Source of the DNA: Agaricus subrufescens
Taxonomy: Eukaryota; Basidiomycota; Agaricomycetes; Agaricales; Agaricaceae
Direction of reading: 5' to 3'
Length of the DNA: 64,000 nt
NCBI GenBank assembly: GCA_029945375.1
Contig: CM057058.1
Location: 868,001 to 932,000 of the forward strand
Shown here: positions 37,724 through 48,000 of the stretch, piece after piece
How the letters are laid out: the number at the start of each line of letters is the position of its first letter
Numbering within the stretch: the stretch's first letter is position 1
Notes under the pieces: model-generated
Seen by the model: the letters and a program-made list of their open reading frames with translations, nothing else
Told to the model about the DNA's origin: nothing
Databases searched by the model: none
Position numbers and translations under genes: made by a program

Positions 37724-38249
37724 TCATAGATCTCTCTAATTTCATTGTGATCTTAATAAAGGCTAATCATTCCCATGACTGATACTGATGACGACTCTTG
37801 AATTCGACGCATGTGAGATAAGCAAAAAGCAGCGCCAATTCGTCTGACTGCTCTATCTCAGGAGTCGAGTGATTCACGATGAGTCTCCCCTTCCCTTTAG
37901 TGTGGTTTGGGTTCACGGCAGCCAGGTTATAGAACTCGAGATCAATTGCAATCAATGGCTGTTAATGACTGGGGAATAACCGAAGGACTGTATGTCTGTT
38001 CCTTTCAAGTCATGACTCGTACTCCGTCCTCCCGAATTTCCAAACCCCACTGGACCGGAAGCTACATATTTATCAGAGCCTCTGTTATCGTACTTCTGGT
38101 TTGGGCGCTCGTTTTACCAGACAGAGAGCCAAGAAGCATGGGTTGCTGGCAAGAATTACCTGAGATCTCTTGTCTGTACGGCAATCAAACTACATAGGTA
38201 CGAAGACTTCGTATCAGTTTTTTCGAGAAGCAATAATGACACCTTTTCA

Positions 38250-38994
38250 TACCTTCAGTCCCTCTGCAATCAGTCGAACTTATCGTCGTCTTTGTCGTCA
38301 GCATAGCCATGTTCAGCGTCTTGTCCAAGACCCAGATCATCCAAGTTCTTGTTGTCGCATAGAGAGAGGAGAAGCCATCTGTTCTCCCCTTCGAGGCGTT
38401 CTTCTTCAAACGCTGCTGCTGATGTTGGAAGGGGGAGAGAGAGGGAAAGGCGAGGTTCCGGGGAAAGCAATGGTTCCTTACCACCCATTCGGTAAATTAT
38501 TGCGATTGAATAAAGCCAGTATTCTTCTGATCTACCTCGAGGTTTATTTCAGCCAGTAGCTGCTGGTGAATGACGCATATCATTGACTTCAACTTCATCA
38601 TCAGCCTCGTAACCATCGGCTTCACGTAGATGCTTTCCACAATGATATTGCTTTCGTTTTATAGCTGCCAACCTTGTTCCTTCTGCTCAATATGAACTGT
38701 GGAAGTCCCTCACCACCGGAGGTTTCCAAATCTCGATAGCCCCGCCTTCCAGTCAGCAGGCTGCTCATTGATATACGCCCTCCCATTCATCCTCCATCAG
38801 AGGTAAGTAGCTCGTCTTTCTCGTCTTCTGCTCCGCAAGGACCTTCTGAAATAAGCTAAAGACTTTCTACAGCCAGGTTGCATATGCTGCATCCGACTCC
38901 GATCTTTTAGATAGGTAAGTCTAGATGAGAGCTTTACGACCGTGCTAACTCTACATTCTGATGGCAGGACCCAAGGCTCGTCCCTTTGTTTCTA
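38250..38994 (+). pseudogene. Remnant of arm-family gene with membrane exon
   Basis: After an ACCTTCAG acceptor near 38,260 lies a hydrophobic stretch (VELIVVFVVSIAMFSVLSK) followed shortly by a stop. Further on, an exon at about 38,880-38,922 reads VAYAASDSDLLD(R), then an intron, then TQGSSLCF and a stop at 38,992-38,994. The order (membrane exon, helical part, LL(N/D)R end) is that of L1-L3, but the middle is degraded. A third similar membrane exon, VKIIVFFVVSIVAILGVFIF, lies at about 39,627-39,720. Confidence 0.5.
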
Positions 38995-39989
38995 AGTAAT
39001 CCTAGCTTCATTGTGACTTATCGACTTTTTCATGACTAATCACCATGGTATTTTCAGTCTGAGAAGGCATTGTGTACATGTTATTGTTCAACATACGCTC
39101 TTCTTCTTACTATCTTTTTCTGCGGGAAGACCGTTTGGAATATTCGCATCATACTCTGTCTCGTTTCGTTATTGTGTCCTGAAAATTTCACCCTGATTGG
39201 AGTTCGGTGTGTACGTGTATGTGTTGAAGTTGAAGGTTCCAGGTTGAAGGTTCCAGTGACGCGTGATGAGGCCGCAAGAGGAAGACTTTCAATGAGGGTG
39301 CAAGATGAGGCTCAAATGCGCCCAAAGCCACTTATAGCTTGTTGTAACATTTTTTGGTCGCATGTGAGTGGGCAAGGTTCTGAATTAAGTCGCGATAAAT
39401 GGAATTGAATTCTAGTAACATCGTCCGTGGATGATCGACGGCAATATATACAGCAAAAAAACCGAACACACGCTGCTGTTTTGACTACTGGGTGACGGCA
39501 GACAACCTCTAGTTGAAATGAAACCGAGCAGATGAGGCCCTTTTGCGAAGAGAGGGTGAGCTTTTTGCTGTTTTTTTTGACTGGAGAATCACCTTTTTGT
39601 ACCTTCAGCCACTCTAATCAGTCAAAATCATCGTCTTCTTCGTCGTCAGCATAGTAGCCATCCTTGGTGTCTTCATTTTTCACCTTGCACTTCGTCATAC
39701 TCGCTCTCTTTTTTGATATGCCCCCCTTTGACCGCCCCCCGCCAGCAATTGATAATCCGTCAGCGTTGTCTGATATATCGGCTTCATACTCTGCCTCCTG
39801 TGTGTAGACCCCAATGTTCTCTGTATTGCCGTTCTTAAACTGCCCTAAAGGTAGGCATTAGAAGTCCGGATCTTCATGAGGTCCCAGTAAACTTACTATG
39901 CTTAACATCCATGGTCTGCGACGTTCGATTGTACTGGTCAGTGTAGAAATGACTGTAAGTCTAATTTTTGTCCGCGGCCTGTTGTAGCA

Positions 39990-41050
39990 TTGTTTGGCTC
40001 TAACATCAGTCGGGAGAACCTTCCCTTCGCTAGTCATCAGTACCTCATCTAGAATTGCTGCCCATGAACGCTTACTAGCAGGCCCCCTCCCCCATACGTC
40101 GCCATTATCACTGTCTCGCGTACGTCTCTCATCACTCACTCTCCCCAAGGCCCTCTTCACTGTCTCCCACAGCTAGCACGGGCACTGGACTCACTATAAT
40201 TATCCACCGCTGTAGTCAAGACAGTCACATCCGACCGCCAGAGATCACAAGGATTCAACGTTGAGCTGAACAGTCTCTTTCCACCGGGAAAGACCGTGGT
40301 GAACCCATATCCTCAGTGTCGCCGAGAGGACAGCGAGAGCCTGTGCCCACAACGAGACCCCCTCTCCTATCTCCCACATCCGCGCCGACCCCCATGCCAG
40401 GCTCTCCAATGCGGCCTCCACTCGCAGCTTCCTCCCCCAGGGCGAGTCCCGCTATTCACACTCTCCTACCACAGCCGTCGTGCTTTCAGAGTCCTCCTGC
40501 CCTCCTTCCCAAGCTTCCAGTCCACCTCCTTTTACCGCACGGCCACTCGTGAAAAAGAACCTGCACCGACATCCAGCAATGTCCTGTCTCCCCTGCTCAA
40601 CCTGTGCACGTGGTTCACTCTGTATTCTGGTTGGAACACTCCAAGACGCGTCGTACCTTAATCAGTGGCCTCTATCAGATGTTAAAACCAAATGGCGGTA
40701 AGCTAAAAGGTCCAGAGAGGATATTTTGACTCACCGCTCCCTAATCCTTACTCCTGCTCCACTCATAGACGAATCCATCAATACTGACCCTGACCTTGAC
40801 CGAGTGGCATTAAAAGAGCATCCTTCCGGTGCAGTGGAGCACGGGGTGGTAAATGGGAAGGTAAATGAGAGAACGAGAACGAGCGAGATAGATCAAGTGG
40901 GGATGAGGTCCTTTCTGCGAGGCAAAGGTGAGCGACTGCTGTATTGTGGCAATGGGAACTGAAAATCAAAATGAATTACGACAGAGACGAGAGTTTGGAA
41001 TTCGTCTGCTGGGTCAACCTCGGAAGTCTCTCCTTGGCAGCGTAGGATGT
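39990..41050 (+). pseudogene. Captured host gene fragment, unidentified
   Basis: This CpG-rich block stands out in the decayed right arm and has no counterpart seen on the left. A plus-strand frame encodes a Pro/Ser-rich stretch (TTRPPLLSPTSAPTPMPGSP, about 40,350-40,410). A second encodes LILTPAPLIDESINTDPDLD (about 40,740-40,800), running to SFLRGK. It joins by a GTGAGC...CGACAG intron to ETRVWNSSAGSTSEVSPWQR and ends at a GTAAGT donor (about 41,050), beyond which terminal element DNA begins. This is the pattern of gene capture by a transposon. The source gene was not recognised, and a minus-strand frame (39,858-40,160) overlaps its start. Confidence 0.4.
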
Positions 41051-41375
41051 AAGTACGGTTTACGATTAGTCTATTTCACTCACCATCTCAATTCCTGTTA
41101 GCCTAGTTCTACTTGTTCATTAAGCAACTACCCAACTCTAGTAAAATATCCGCTCGAATCTCTTCAATCCCTTTTTCTGCCAAATCCCAAACTGATTCCT
41201 TAGTCGACGCCAGTCGAATCACCAGTAGACAATTCAATTCTACGACTACATTCGCTCTAACATTGATTCAACAATGTCACAATTCTTCACTGAATCAATT
41301 TTCCCTAACCGATTCACAAATTGAACTCAAGGTGAATCACTAGTCAAATCGTCAGTCGACAATATGACTCTCTCT

Positions 41376-41705
41376 TTAATATTTATAGAATAAAGTCATG
41401 ATGTGACCCCCGTCTTATTATAAACATATACAGCAACCCGTTTTAATACGTCATCTATTTTCGTCTAAACATATCATTGTAATATTTTGAACTCCGATCA
41501 GATATGTATTCAATAGTCGTTCAATATATTTACTGATAAGTCAAATATGAATTATTTATATGTGTGGACCAATATTGATTCAATATTGATGTCCAGAGAA
41601 AAATATCTTATCAATATATAACTTTAAATATTTTTGCCAAGTAATTTATTTGACTTCAATAAGTTATCAATGCAATACGTGTTTCATTGACTTGTCAGCG
41701 CAGTG
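41376..41705 (-). repeat. Right terminal inverted repeat, outer AT-rich part
   Basis: The reverse complement begins CACTGCGCTGACAAGTCAAT and aligns with 9571-9900 with interspersed mismatches (for example GGACATCAATAT in both). The short motif ATATGTATT(C/T)AATAGT(C/T)GTT occurs inside at about 41,502 and again just outside the end at about 41,707, which is unexplained. Confidence 0.75.
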
Positions 41706-41911
41706 TATATGTATTTAATAGTTGTTGAATATATTATAATTGTTTGTATTTAATATCCCGTTATAATAAAATTTATCTTGCTTTTCTATCATCATTGAAT
41801 AAGGAATGAATTTTAAGTGTGATGACTTGGTCAGAGATATGAAAGACTCATACATTGAGAATATTATGACACGGTGAAGTTCTTCTGTACTAATGACTTT
41901 CAATGTACAAC

Positions 41912-44900
41912 TCATGACCTCATATTAACTGACATCTTCCCGCCATCCTCAACTTCATCCAAAACCTCACTCAACACGACGCCCAACTTCACCACTCCCA
42001 TCAACTCATCCGCCTCCTCTCCCGTCCTCTCCTCGGCTACAGCCGCATTCGAAGTACCGTTCAAAAACTCTTGATACGCCTCAACAACCCGCTCCCTCAC
42101 ATGATGTACCAGTACCCCGACGGTCCCACCACTTCCGTTACCGCCAAGATTTGTCCCATCAGAATCCAAGTATAAACGTATCTTCGCAAACGCATTTCGA
42201 AGATCACGCGTACACGATTCATAAAACAGTTGATCAGTCCGTTTCGGCGGGAGTCGCGTTGATGATGAGGATGGACCCGCGCTTGCCGTCGCGGCCGCAG
42301 TTGCTTCGGTGGACGACGATGAAACGAATGTGGAGGAGGGTGAAAGCCACGGTAAGAGAACGCGACAAGCGACTTGTGTACATTCGAATATTATACTTTC
42401 GCAGGCTTTTCTCAGCGCTTGATCGGTGTTCTGAATATCCGTTAGAAGTGTGTTTAGCTGACTACTACGCGAAAAAGGATTGAACATACGTGATGTAGAT
42501 CTCCCCGTTCCCCGTGAATGTTGACGCCAAGGGTACCGAACAACCCCTCTGGAAGTGGTAATAAACCCGATGTACGACTGAGCAACTGAGCGAGAGTATC
42601 TATGATACGCGATCGTTAACCTTTAGTTTGTTTCTATTAGTTGGGAACACACCAGTGACGCCACTACCAAGGCTCGCACCACCCAAACCACCGACAGTGG
42701 CAGTACCACTACCGCCAATCTCAAAATCCACTATCACCTCCTTCAAAATAAGGAGATGCCGCAACATAAATAGGTCGGCATCAAGCGTCCCGGTCGAGCG
42801 CCTCTGCGCCTTGATGTTATCGCTAGCGTTGACAAGCGATTGGTGACACAGCTGGACTGCTTCCTGAGCTATGTCGTCAAATATCGCGGGCTATAGAGAT
42901 GAGCGGTCAGAAGCGATACCTCAATAGGACGACAAGAGATACGTACTTGAACGAAATCCCTTAACTGCTCTAACACCCAGACCATCTTCCTAACCGTAGG
43001 GAACCAACTATCTCTATCACGCAACATGCTCCCCTTGGGTAGCCCCTCGAGTACGGCCTTACTAACGCTCGCTTTTTCGTTAAGATTATACTGAGTTTGT
43101 GTTTCGCCTTTGCTTTTTCGAGCTTCTATAAACGCAAAATAAGTTCCCCGATTAGCGAGGGCGGAACTCGAATCCCACCTATGAGCAGTTCAGGCCACCT
43201 CAAATCTTCAGCTTTAGGTACGTATTGCCGGACTTCGCTTTGAATCATTGATTGGGCCTTAAAAAACAGCCTTGTCTGCGCATCCTGCAGAACCATCTGC
43301 AACAACCGGCTAATATGCAATCTTCCCAACTTTCCCTTTCCTTTGACTTTACTCTGCTGCGATTTAGCTGAGTCAAGGTCGAGTGTAAGGACGTCGTCGT
43401 TTTCGTCACCGGAACCATCGGAATCCGAGGTGGTTGTTGAGTCTGAGGAACCAACGAAGGCCGAAGCATCGAGAACCATGAGGGCTTGAAGCACAGTGCA
43501 GACCTCGCACAAGGCAGTGAGGCGTGGTTCGTGAAGTATTCGGGGGCGAAGATCGTCGTAGAGGAGGTCGCATAGTTTTTCTAGGTACTGACTAAAACCT
43601 CATCAGTGCATGAAAAAACCCGCGGATGAGTGGCAGCGCTCACTAGAGTTCTTCTTCGGATGTGCTGAAGAAAGATCGATAGAGGTTAAACTCGTCGGTA
43701 CACAGCTGTTTGAGGAAACCACAACCGGCTCTTGTCTGTTAAGGTATCGCGAGGGTCAACATGTGTCAAAATGACATGTAAGCCACTCACAAGTTCCACT
43801 AGCTCCCCTCGTACGACATCAAGCCCTTTGATCTCTTCTTGGATCCAACCAGCCAAGAGGCTCCGCCGCGCGGCAAAGTAAGCTGTAGAACATTCGCTTA
43901 GCAGGGAAGAGAGATCTTGAGGATATGCTACAGCTCGGCGTTCGAGCTCTCGCAGTAACGGGTGAATTTTAGGGGCGACGGATAGGAATCGGGTATAGAG
44001 GAGGTGGTATTGCGCAGTTTGGGATATATCCTATAGGACGCTGATAAGATAGATGCGAGAAACACGTGTATTGTGGGATATACCTTCTCGGATAGACGTC
44101 TGGAGATATCAGCAGTGAGGGCCCTCAAAGAGCCGACAAAGGACATCTTGATTAACGTCATAGCGCGGGTCATGCATTGCTGGAATCGGAGAAGATAGAT
44201 GTCGGCTTCGCGATAGTGTCTCTGTCGTAGTTTGTGAGGATAGTCGCAGCAACAAGGACTAGGCTACATACGTGTGTTTTGAGAAAGCTGATGCACACAT
44301 CCACGCGTTCTACCATATACAAAAAGTCGGGTTCAAAAATGAGAGACTCGCCAGGATGGTTTAACATTCTTGTCGCTTTTTCCAGCTCTTTGAAATATTC
44401 CAGATGTTCGCCAATGTCCTCTATGGTCTCTAACAATCTATTCTGAGGAGCCAAGTCAGTGAATCAATTATACGGGACAAAGATCACATACCCGTTCCTC
44501 AATTACCCTCTCACAGTTTTCCTTCACAACCCGACCATTCTCTTCTACCCTCCACCATTCGTCATACATCTCATTTAACAGCCCATCTACCTCCGATATC
44601 CGGTTGACGAGGCCCTCACAGACTTCTAAGTGGTCCACGAGGGAGGCAACATGTTCACGGAAATGTGCTTCCTGGCTATGCGTGACGGACCGATCAATCA
44701 GCGCAAACCAGTCATAGAACTGTTCTGGTGACTGAACAGGCGCTTTCGGGTGTAGTGCATGGGTCTGAGAGCTCCTTGGCATTATATTAGGCGTGGTCGG
44801 ACGCGATGAAGGCGAAGCGGATGCCGGTAATCTGAGGTGGGACAACGGAGTCCCCGGACGAGAATTGTACGTCCCAGATTCTTCTTGCGTGATGAACTAC

Positions 44901-45115
44901 TTGAACTGAGCAACGACAAGATGTGATGTAGTCCAAGGACGTACACGCAAGGGCAGTGGTATTTTCTCATTAGCGATTTTCAAGGCGTTGATGCTTCTGA
45001 GCTCAAGGTCACCCAAGGGTGCCTTATCCTCCCATTCCTCGAGACTGATTGACTTTTGGGCTGGTGTTGTGGCTAGTGCTGGGGGTCGCCGTGCTTGAGT
45101 TGAGCGGGAAGTCAT
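41912..45115 (-). CDS. COG3: Conserved oligomeric Golgi complex subunit 3
   Basis: COG3 (Sec34) is part of the COG tethering complex for retrograde vesicle traffic within the Golgi. The start at 45,115 gives MTSRSTQARRPP...ISLEEWEDKAPLGDLELRS. Later exons read EQFYDWFALIDRSVTHSQEAH (Sec34-type N-terminal helices), ESLIFEPDFLYMVERVDVCI, AMTLIKMSFVGSLRALTADI, RSFFSTSEEELYQYLEKLCD, LRPRILHEPRLTALCEVCTV, and the helical C terminus YESCTRDLRNAFAKIRLYL to a stop at 41,912. About a dozen short introns interrupt it. The order, motifs and length fit the family. Its stop is only 206 bp from the end of the giant element, so the element inserted just past the gene. A mutated copy of its 3' part (42,363-43,039) lies at 53.5-55.3 kb. 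Confidence 0.88.
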
Positions 45116-45259
45116 GGGTCGGGTAAAGACATCGTGGAGATATATTTCCTGATCTAGGGATGGGCCAACGCAATTGGCTGCCGCCTCGAGCGCACCACGT
45201 GCCTCATTTTAAATTTAAACTCGCTGGCTAATCTCTGCAGCACCGTCTATCCCTCTTTG
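45116..45259. promoter_or_regulatory. 144-bp shared upstream region of COG3 and NACHT gene 1
   Basis: The two genes are transcribed apart from start codons 144 bp from each other. An AT-rich word TTTTAAATTTAAAC lies at about 45,207-45,220 and a CACGTG at about 45,195. A housekeeping gene thus shares its promoter region with a fast-evolving NTPase gene. Confidence 0.4.
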
Positions 45260-47586
45260 ATGCGTTTGACTTCTATCGCTCAACTGCCCTCGCTGTGGAA
45301 GTCTCCTTCACATGGTCCGTTCAATGGAGCTAGGAACTTCACCTTGAACAGTTGTAATTTCTATGACATTGAAATCAATGCTGTCGAAGACAGTATGTAC
45401 CCCCTTCGACCCTTGGATTTACTACTGAGGTAGTGTAAAGGGTTGGCAAAGCTGCGTCAACATGCACTAGCCAGAGCTTGCTTTGACTCGAACACCGAAG
45501 ATCCACTTCCACACTGCCACCCTAATACTCGTCGTTACATCATTGATAAGGCGCAAGGATGGGTCCGTTCACCGCATCGGACCCATAACATGTGGTGGAT
45601 TTCTGGAGCCGCTGGTGTGGGAAAGTCGGCCATTATGGGATCCATCGCCCAGAATGGGTCCGAAAACAAGTGTTTGGGAGCGAGCGTGTTTCTTTCAAGG
45701 TCCGGAGGGCGAGACGATCCAAAACGCATCATTACCACAATTGCGCTTCAATTAGCCACCGAAATACTGGCTTATCGGTCCTACTTGAACGAGCTGCTGA
45801 CCCAAGATCCGCAGCTATTGGAAAATGAGACTAGGGAGCTGTTTAGGAAACTGATTTCAGAGCCGTTTGGCCATCAGAAATTATCTGGGGAGGCGGGGCC
45901 CTGGTTAGTCCTGATCGATGGTCTGGATGAATGCGACCGAGATGAAGGAGCACGAGGTGAAGTCTGCAAAATTCTACTGATGGTCAACGAGTTTATGGAA
46001 CGGTTTCCAACGGCCCCATTCCTATGGATCGTCGCCAGTAGACCGGAGCCGTGGTTGAAGACAACATTCAACAAGCCCATAGTAAAGCGTCACTGCTGGA
46101 ACCAAGAAATCGCCATCGAAATGCCAAAATCGTCTCGACATATGGAGATATACCTCGAAAGCGAGTTCCAAAAAATACGCGAGGAATTTCCTCTCCATAC
46201 GCCTATCGGCAAACCATGGCCCAGTGCATCGCAGACACACGAGCTTGTCCAAGCATTTTCGGATCTTTTCGTCTTCGCATCTACCGTCATGCACTTCGTA
46301 CGGGATCAGTCCGTTGGCAATCCAGTCAAACAGCTAGAAGTGGTCCTTTCTACGATTGCCAAATGTGGTGTATCTGGGCAGGAGCGCGATCCTCTCTCCG
46401 GCCTGCACAAATTCTATTTGGACATTTTAAAGGGAATCCCGAACGCTGCATATGTGCAGGTTGCGAGGCGCATTCTTGGTACATGCGATCTCCTCCCTCG
46501 GAATACTATTCATGCCACTTCGTTTCTGCTGATGTGCAACTTTCTCAGCATAGAACAGGGTGACGCTTATGGTGCGCTGAACTGGCTGCATTCAGTACTT
46601 GGCATTCCATCACCTCAGGAAGCTGTCACTCGTGAAGTCAAATTTCTTCATTCATCATTCCCCGAATTTCTCAGGAACCCTTCAACGCCGAACAAGTTTC
46701 GTATCGAACGACCGGAGGCGGGTGAGGATATAGTGAGGTGTAGCCTCAGGGTTCTCAAGCAGGCGAACAGCTCACGTACGTCGTGTCGAACGACTATTTA
46801 CTTTTACACACTAATTATTACTCAGGAATCTCATCGACCCCACAAGTATCAAACATCGACCTGTCTTGGGGTCTTGAGTCGGAGAAAACTCGCGAAGCCC
46901 TTCTTAGGACTGCATATGACGGATTCCGTATGCTGATGCTCGAAGAGCGTAAATTTATGAAGTCCTTCCCCCTCGCGAAACGAGTCGAATTGTTGGAGGA
47001 TGTCGATTTTAGCAAGTTGGATTGTTACCTACATCCTGACATTAAAACTTCGGTACAAGTCACACGTTCTCACCATCAGAATCTATTTGAGTGGCTCCTG
47101 GCAGGGTTGAAGGTACGTTATCGATAATGGACAAGAACCTTCTTGCTGACAGAAAATTCTATCTCCAGACGTACCCTGAATTTCAAGGATCTCCTATTGT
47201 CAAAAGCATGCCAACATCACACATCGATTATCACAACATCAGGAGTGATAGAGCGGCTATTCATCTCAAATTCACGGAGGAAGGCAAAATAGTTGTTAGG
47301 CCAAAAGTTTATTCGGGTGTCAAGGTTAGCTCAGGCCTCATATCCGGAGCAACGATCTTTTTGATTGAGCACCTTTTTTTAGGAAATCCGTGGCATGTAT
47401 AACGGATACAATTTGGACGCTCTCAAAAGTATATTACCGTTATACGAGGGTTCCAATGTTTACTTGTTTGGGAAGGACCCGAAGAAGTCATGCATCCTGT
47501 TTGAGCATGTTCCCAGCCCGCAGGCGAATTCTGGTGGAAAGCCGATAATAAAGGAGATTTTCTTTATACCATACCAATGTCGGTAA
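45260..47586 (+). CDS. NACHT-domain NTPase 1
   Basis: STAND-type P-loop NTPase of the kind linked to fungal self/non-self recognition. Exon 1 (45,260 to about 45,391) encodes the short prefix with FNGARNFTLNSCNFYDIEIN, seen before many agaricomycete NACHT domains. After an intron, exon 2 encodes CHPNTRRYIIDKAQGWV, Walker A GAAGVGKSAIM (about residue 95), Walker B LVLIDGLDECD and sensor VASRPEPWL, then helices to about 46,776. Three further exons, in frame across introns at about 46,777-46,825, 47,113-47,169 and 47,325-47,381, encode a C-terminal region ending FIPYQCR. About 730 aa. No WD40, TPR or ankyrin repeats follow, and no N-terminal effector domain is recognised, so it is short for a complete receptor. 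Paralogue of the next gene. Confidence 0.85.
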
Positions 47587-48000
47587 TATATTTACCCTAT
47601 TTCTAATTACTGTACAAGCACCACTCAAGTATGACGGGTGAATTATGTAGGATGTAAACTACGTACCAATGGGTACTACGACCTTGTTTCCAATGTCCAA
47701 TCTGACAATAGCGACAAGTGCTTTTCGCACTGTCAATACACGACAGTCAAGGCCGCTGACAATGCCTAGCCGCCCCCGGGCCTATGCGTGAAGCTTCGTC
47801 TCACGCTCTGCGAGAGTCATTTTAGTTGTGTGTATCGGGAACTAACCGATTGAACAATTGAAAGTCCGTCAGTGCTGGCTGTTCTCTGGGCGTTAACTGT
47901 GCAGCACGTTGCAGTCATGTGCCTGCCACGTTGCAGTCATGTGCACAGTTTACTCGTGTCGAGTAGCGGATCATCCTTGCTCCAGTTCTCAACTTTCGCG
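47587..48000. other. Spacer between NACHT genes with 18-bp direct repeat
   Basis: The word CACGTTGCAGTCATGTGC occurs at 47,905-47,922 and again at 47,927-47,944, inside a larger palindrome-like context (AACTGTGCA...TGCACAGTT). It lies just upstream of the proposed start of NACHT gene 2 and may be a regulatory site. No gene was seen in the rest. Confidence 0.5.

Larger units (their letters stand above)
9571..41705 (+). mobile_element. Giant CACTA/EnSpm-like DNA transposon with long inverted arms
   Basis: Seen: the left end begins CACTGCACCGACAAGTCAAT at 9571. The reverse complement of the right end at 41705 begins CACTGCGCTGACAAGTCAAT. Similarity continues inward for at least 300 bp. Deeper in the arms, about 14.1-15.75 kb (minus) matches 35.98-37.3 kb (plus) at roughly 85-90 percent by eye. 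Between the arms lies a multi-exon Tnp2-type transposase. Known: CACTA/EnSpm elements start with CACT(A/G) and use Tnp2 transposases. Inference: all of 9571-41705 is one 32-kb element carrying cargo genes. Odd: the three bases outside each end are ATA and TAT, so a 3-bp target duplication is not evident. Both ends sit in a palindromic TATA context (TATACACTG...CAGTGTATA). Nested elements or a segmental inversion are alternatives. Confidence 0.7.
35940..41705 (+). repeat. Right inverted arm of the giant element
   Basis: This arm begins just after the transposase stop and runs to the CAGTG end. It mirrors the left arm in inverted order but is shorter and more broken. Matching blocks: 35,980-37,360 with 15,760-14,100; the TM exon near 38,274 with about 10,570-10,660; 41,110-41,240 with about 12,390-12,230; and 41,376-41,705 with 9,900-9,571. 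Frames here are mostly broken, with many TG/CA where the left arm has CG. Confidence 0.7.
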
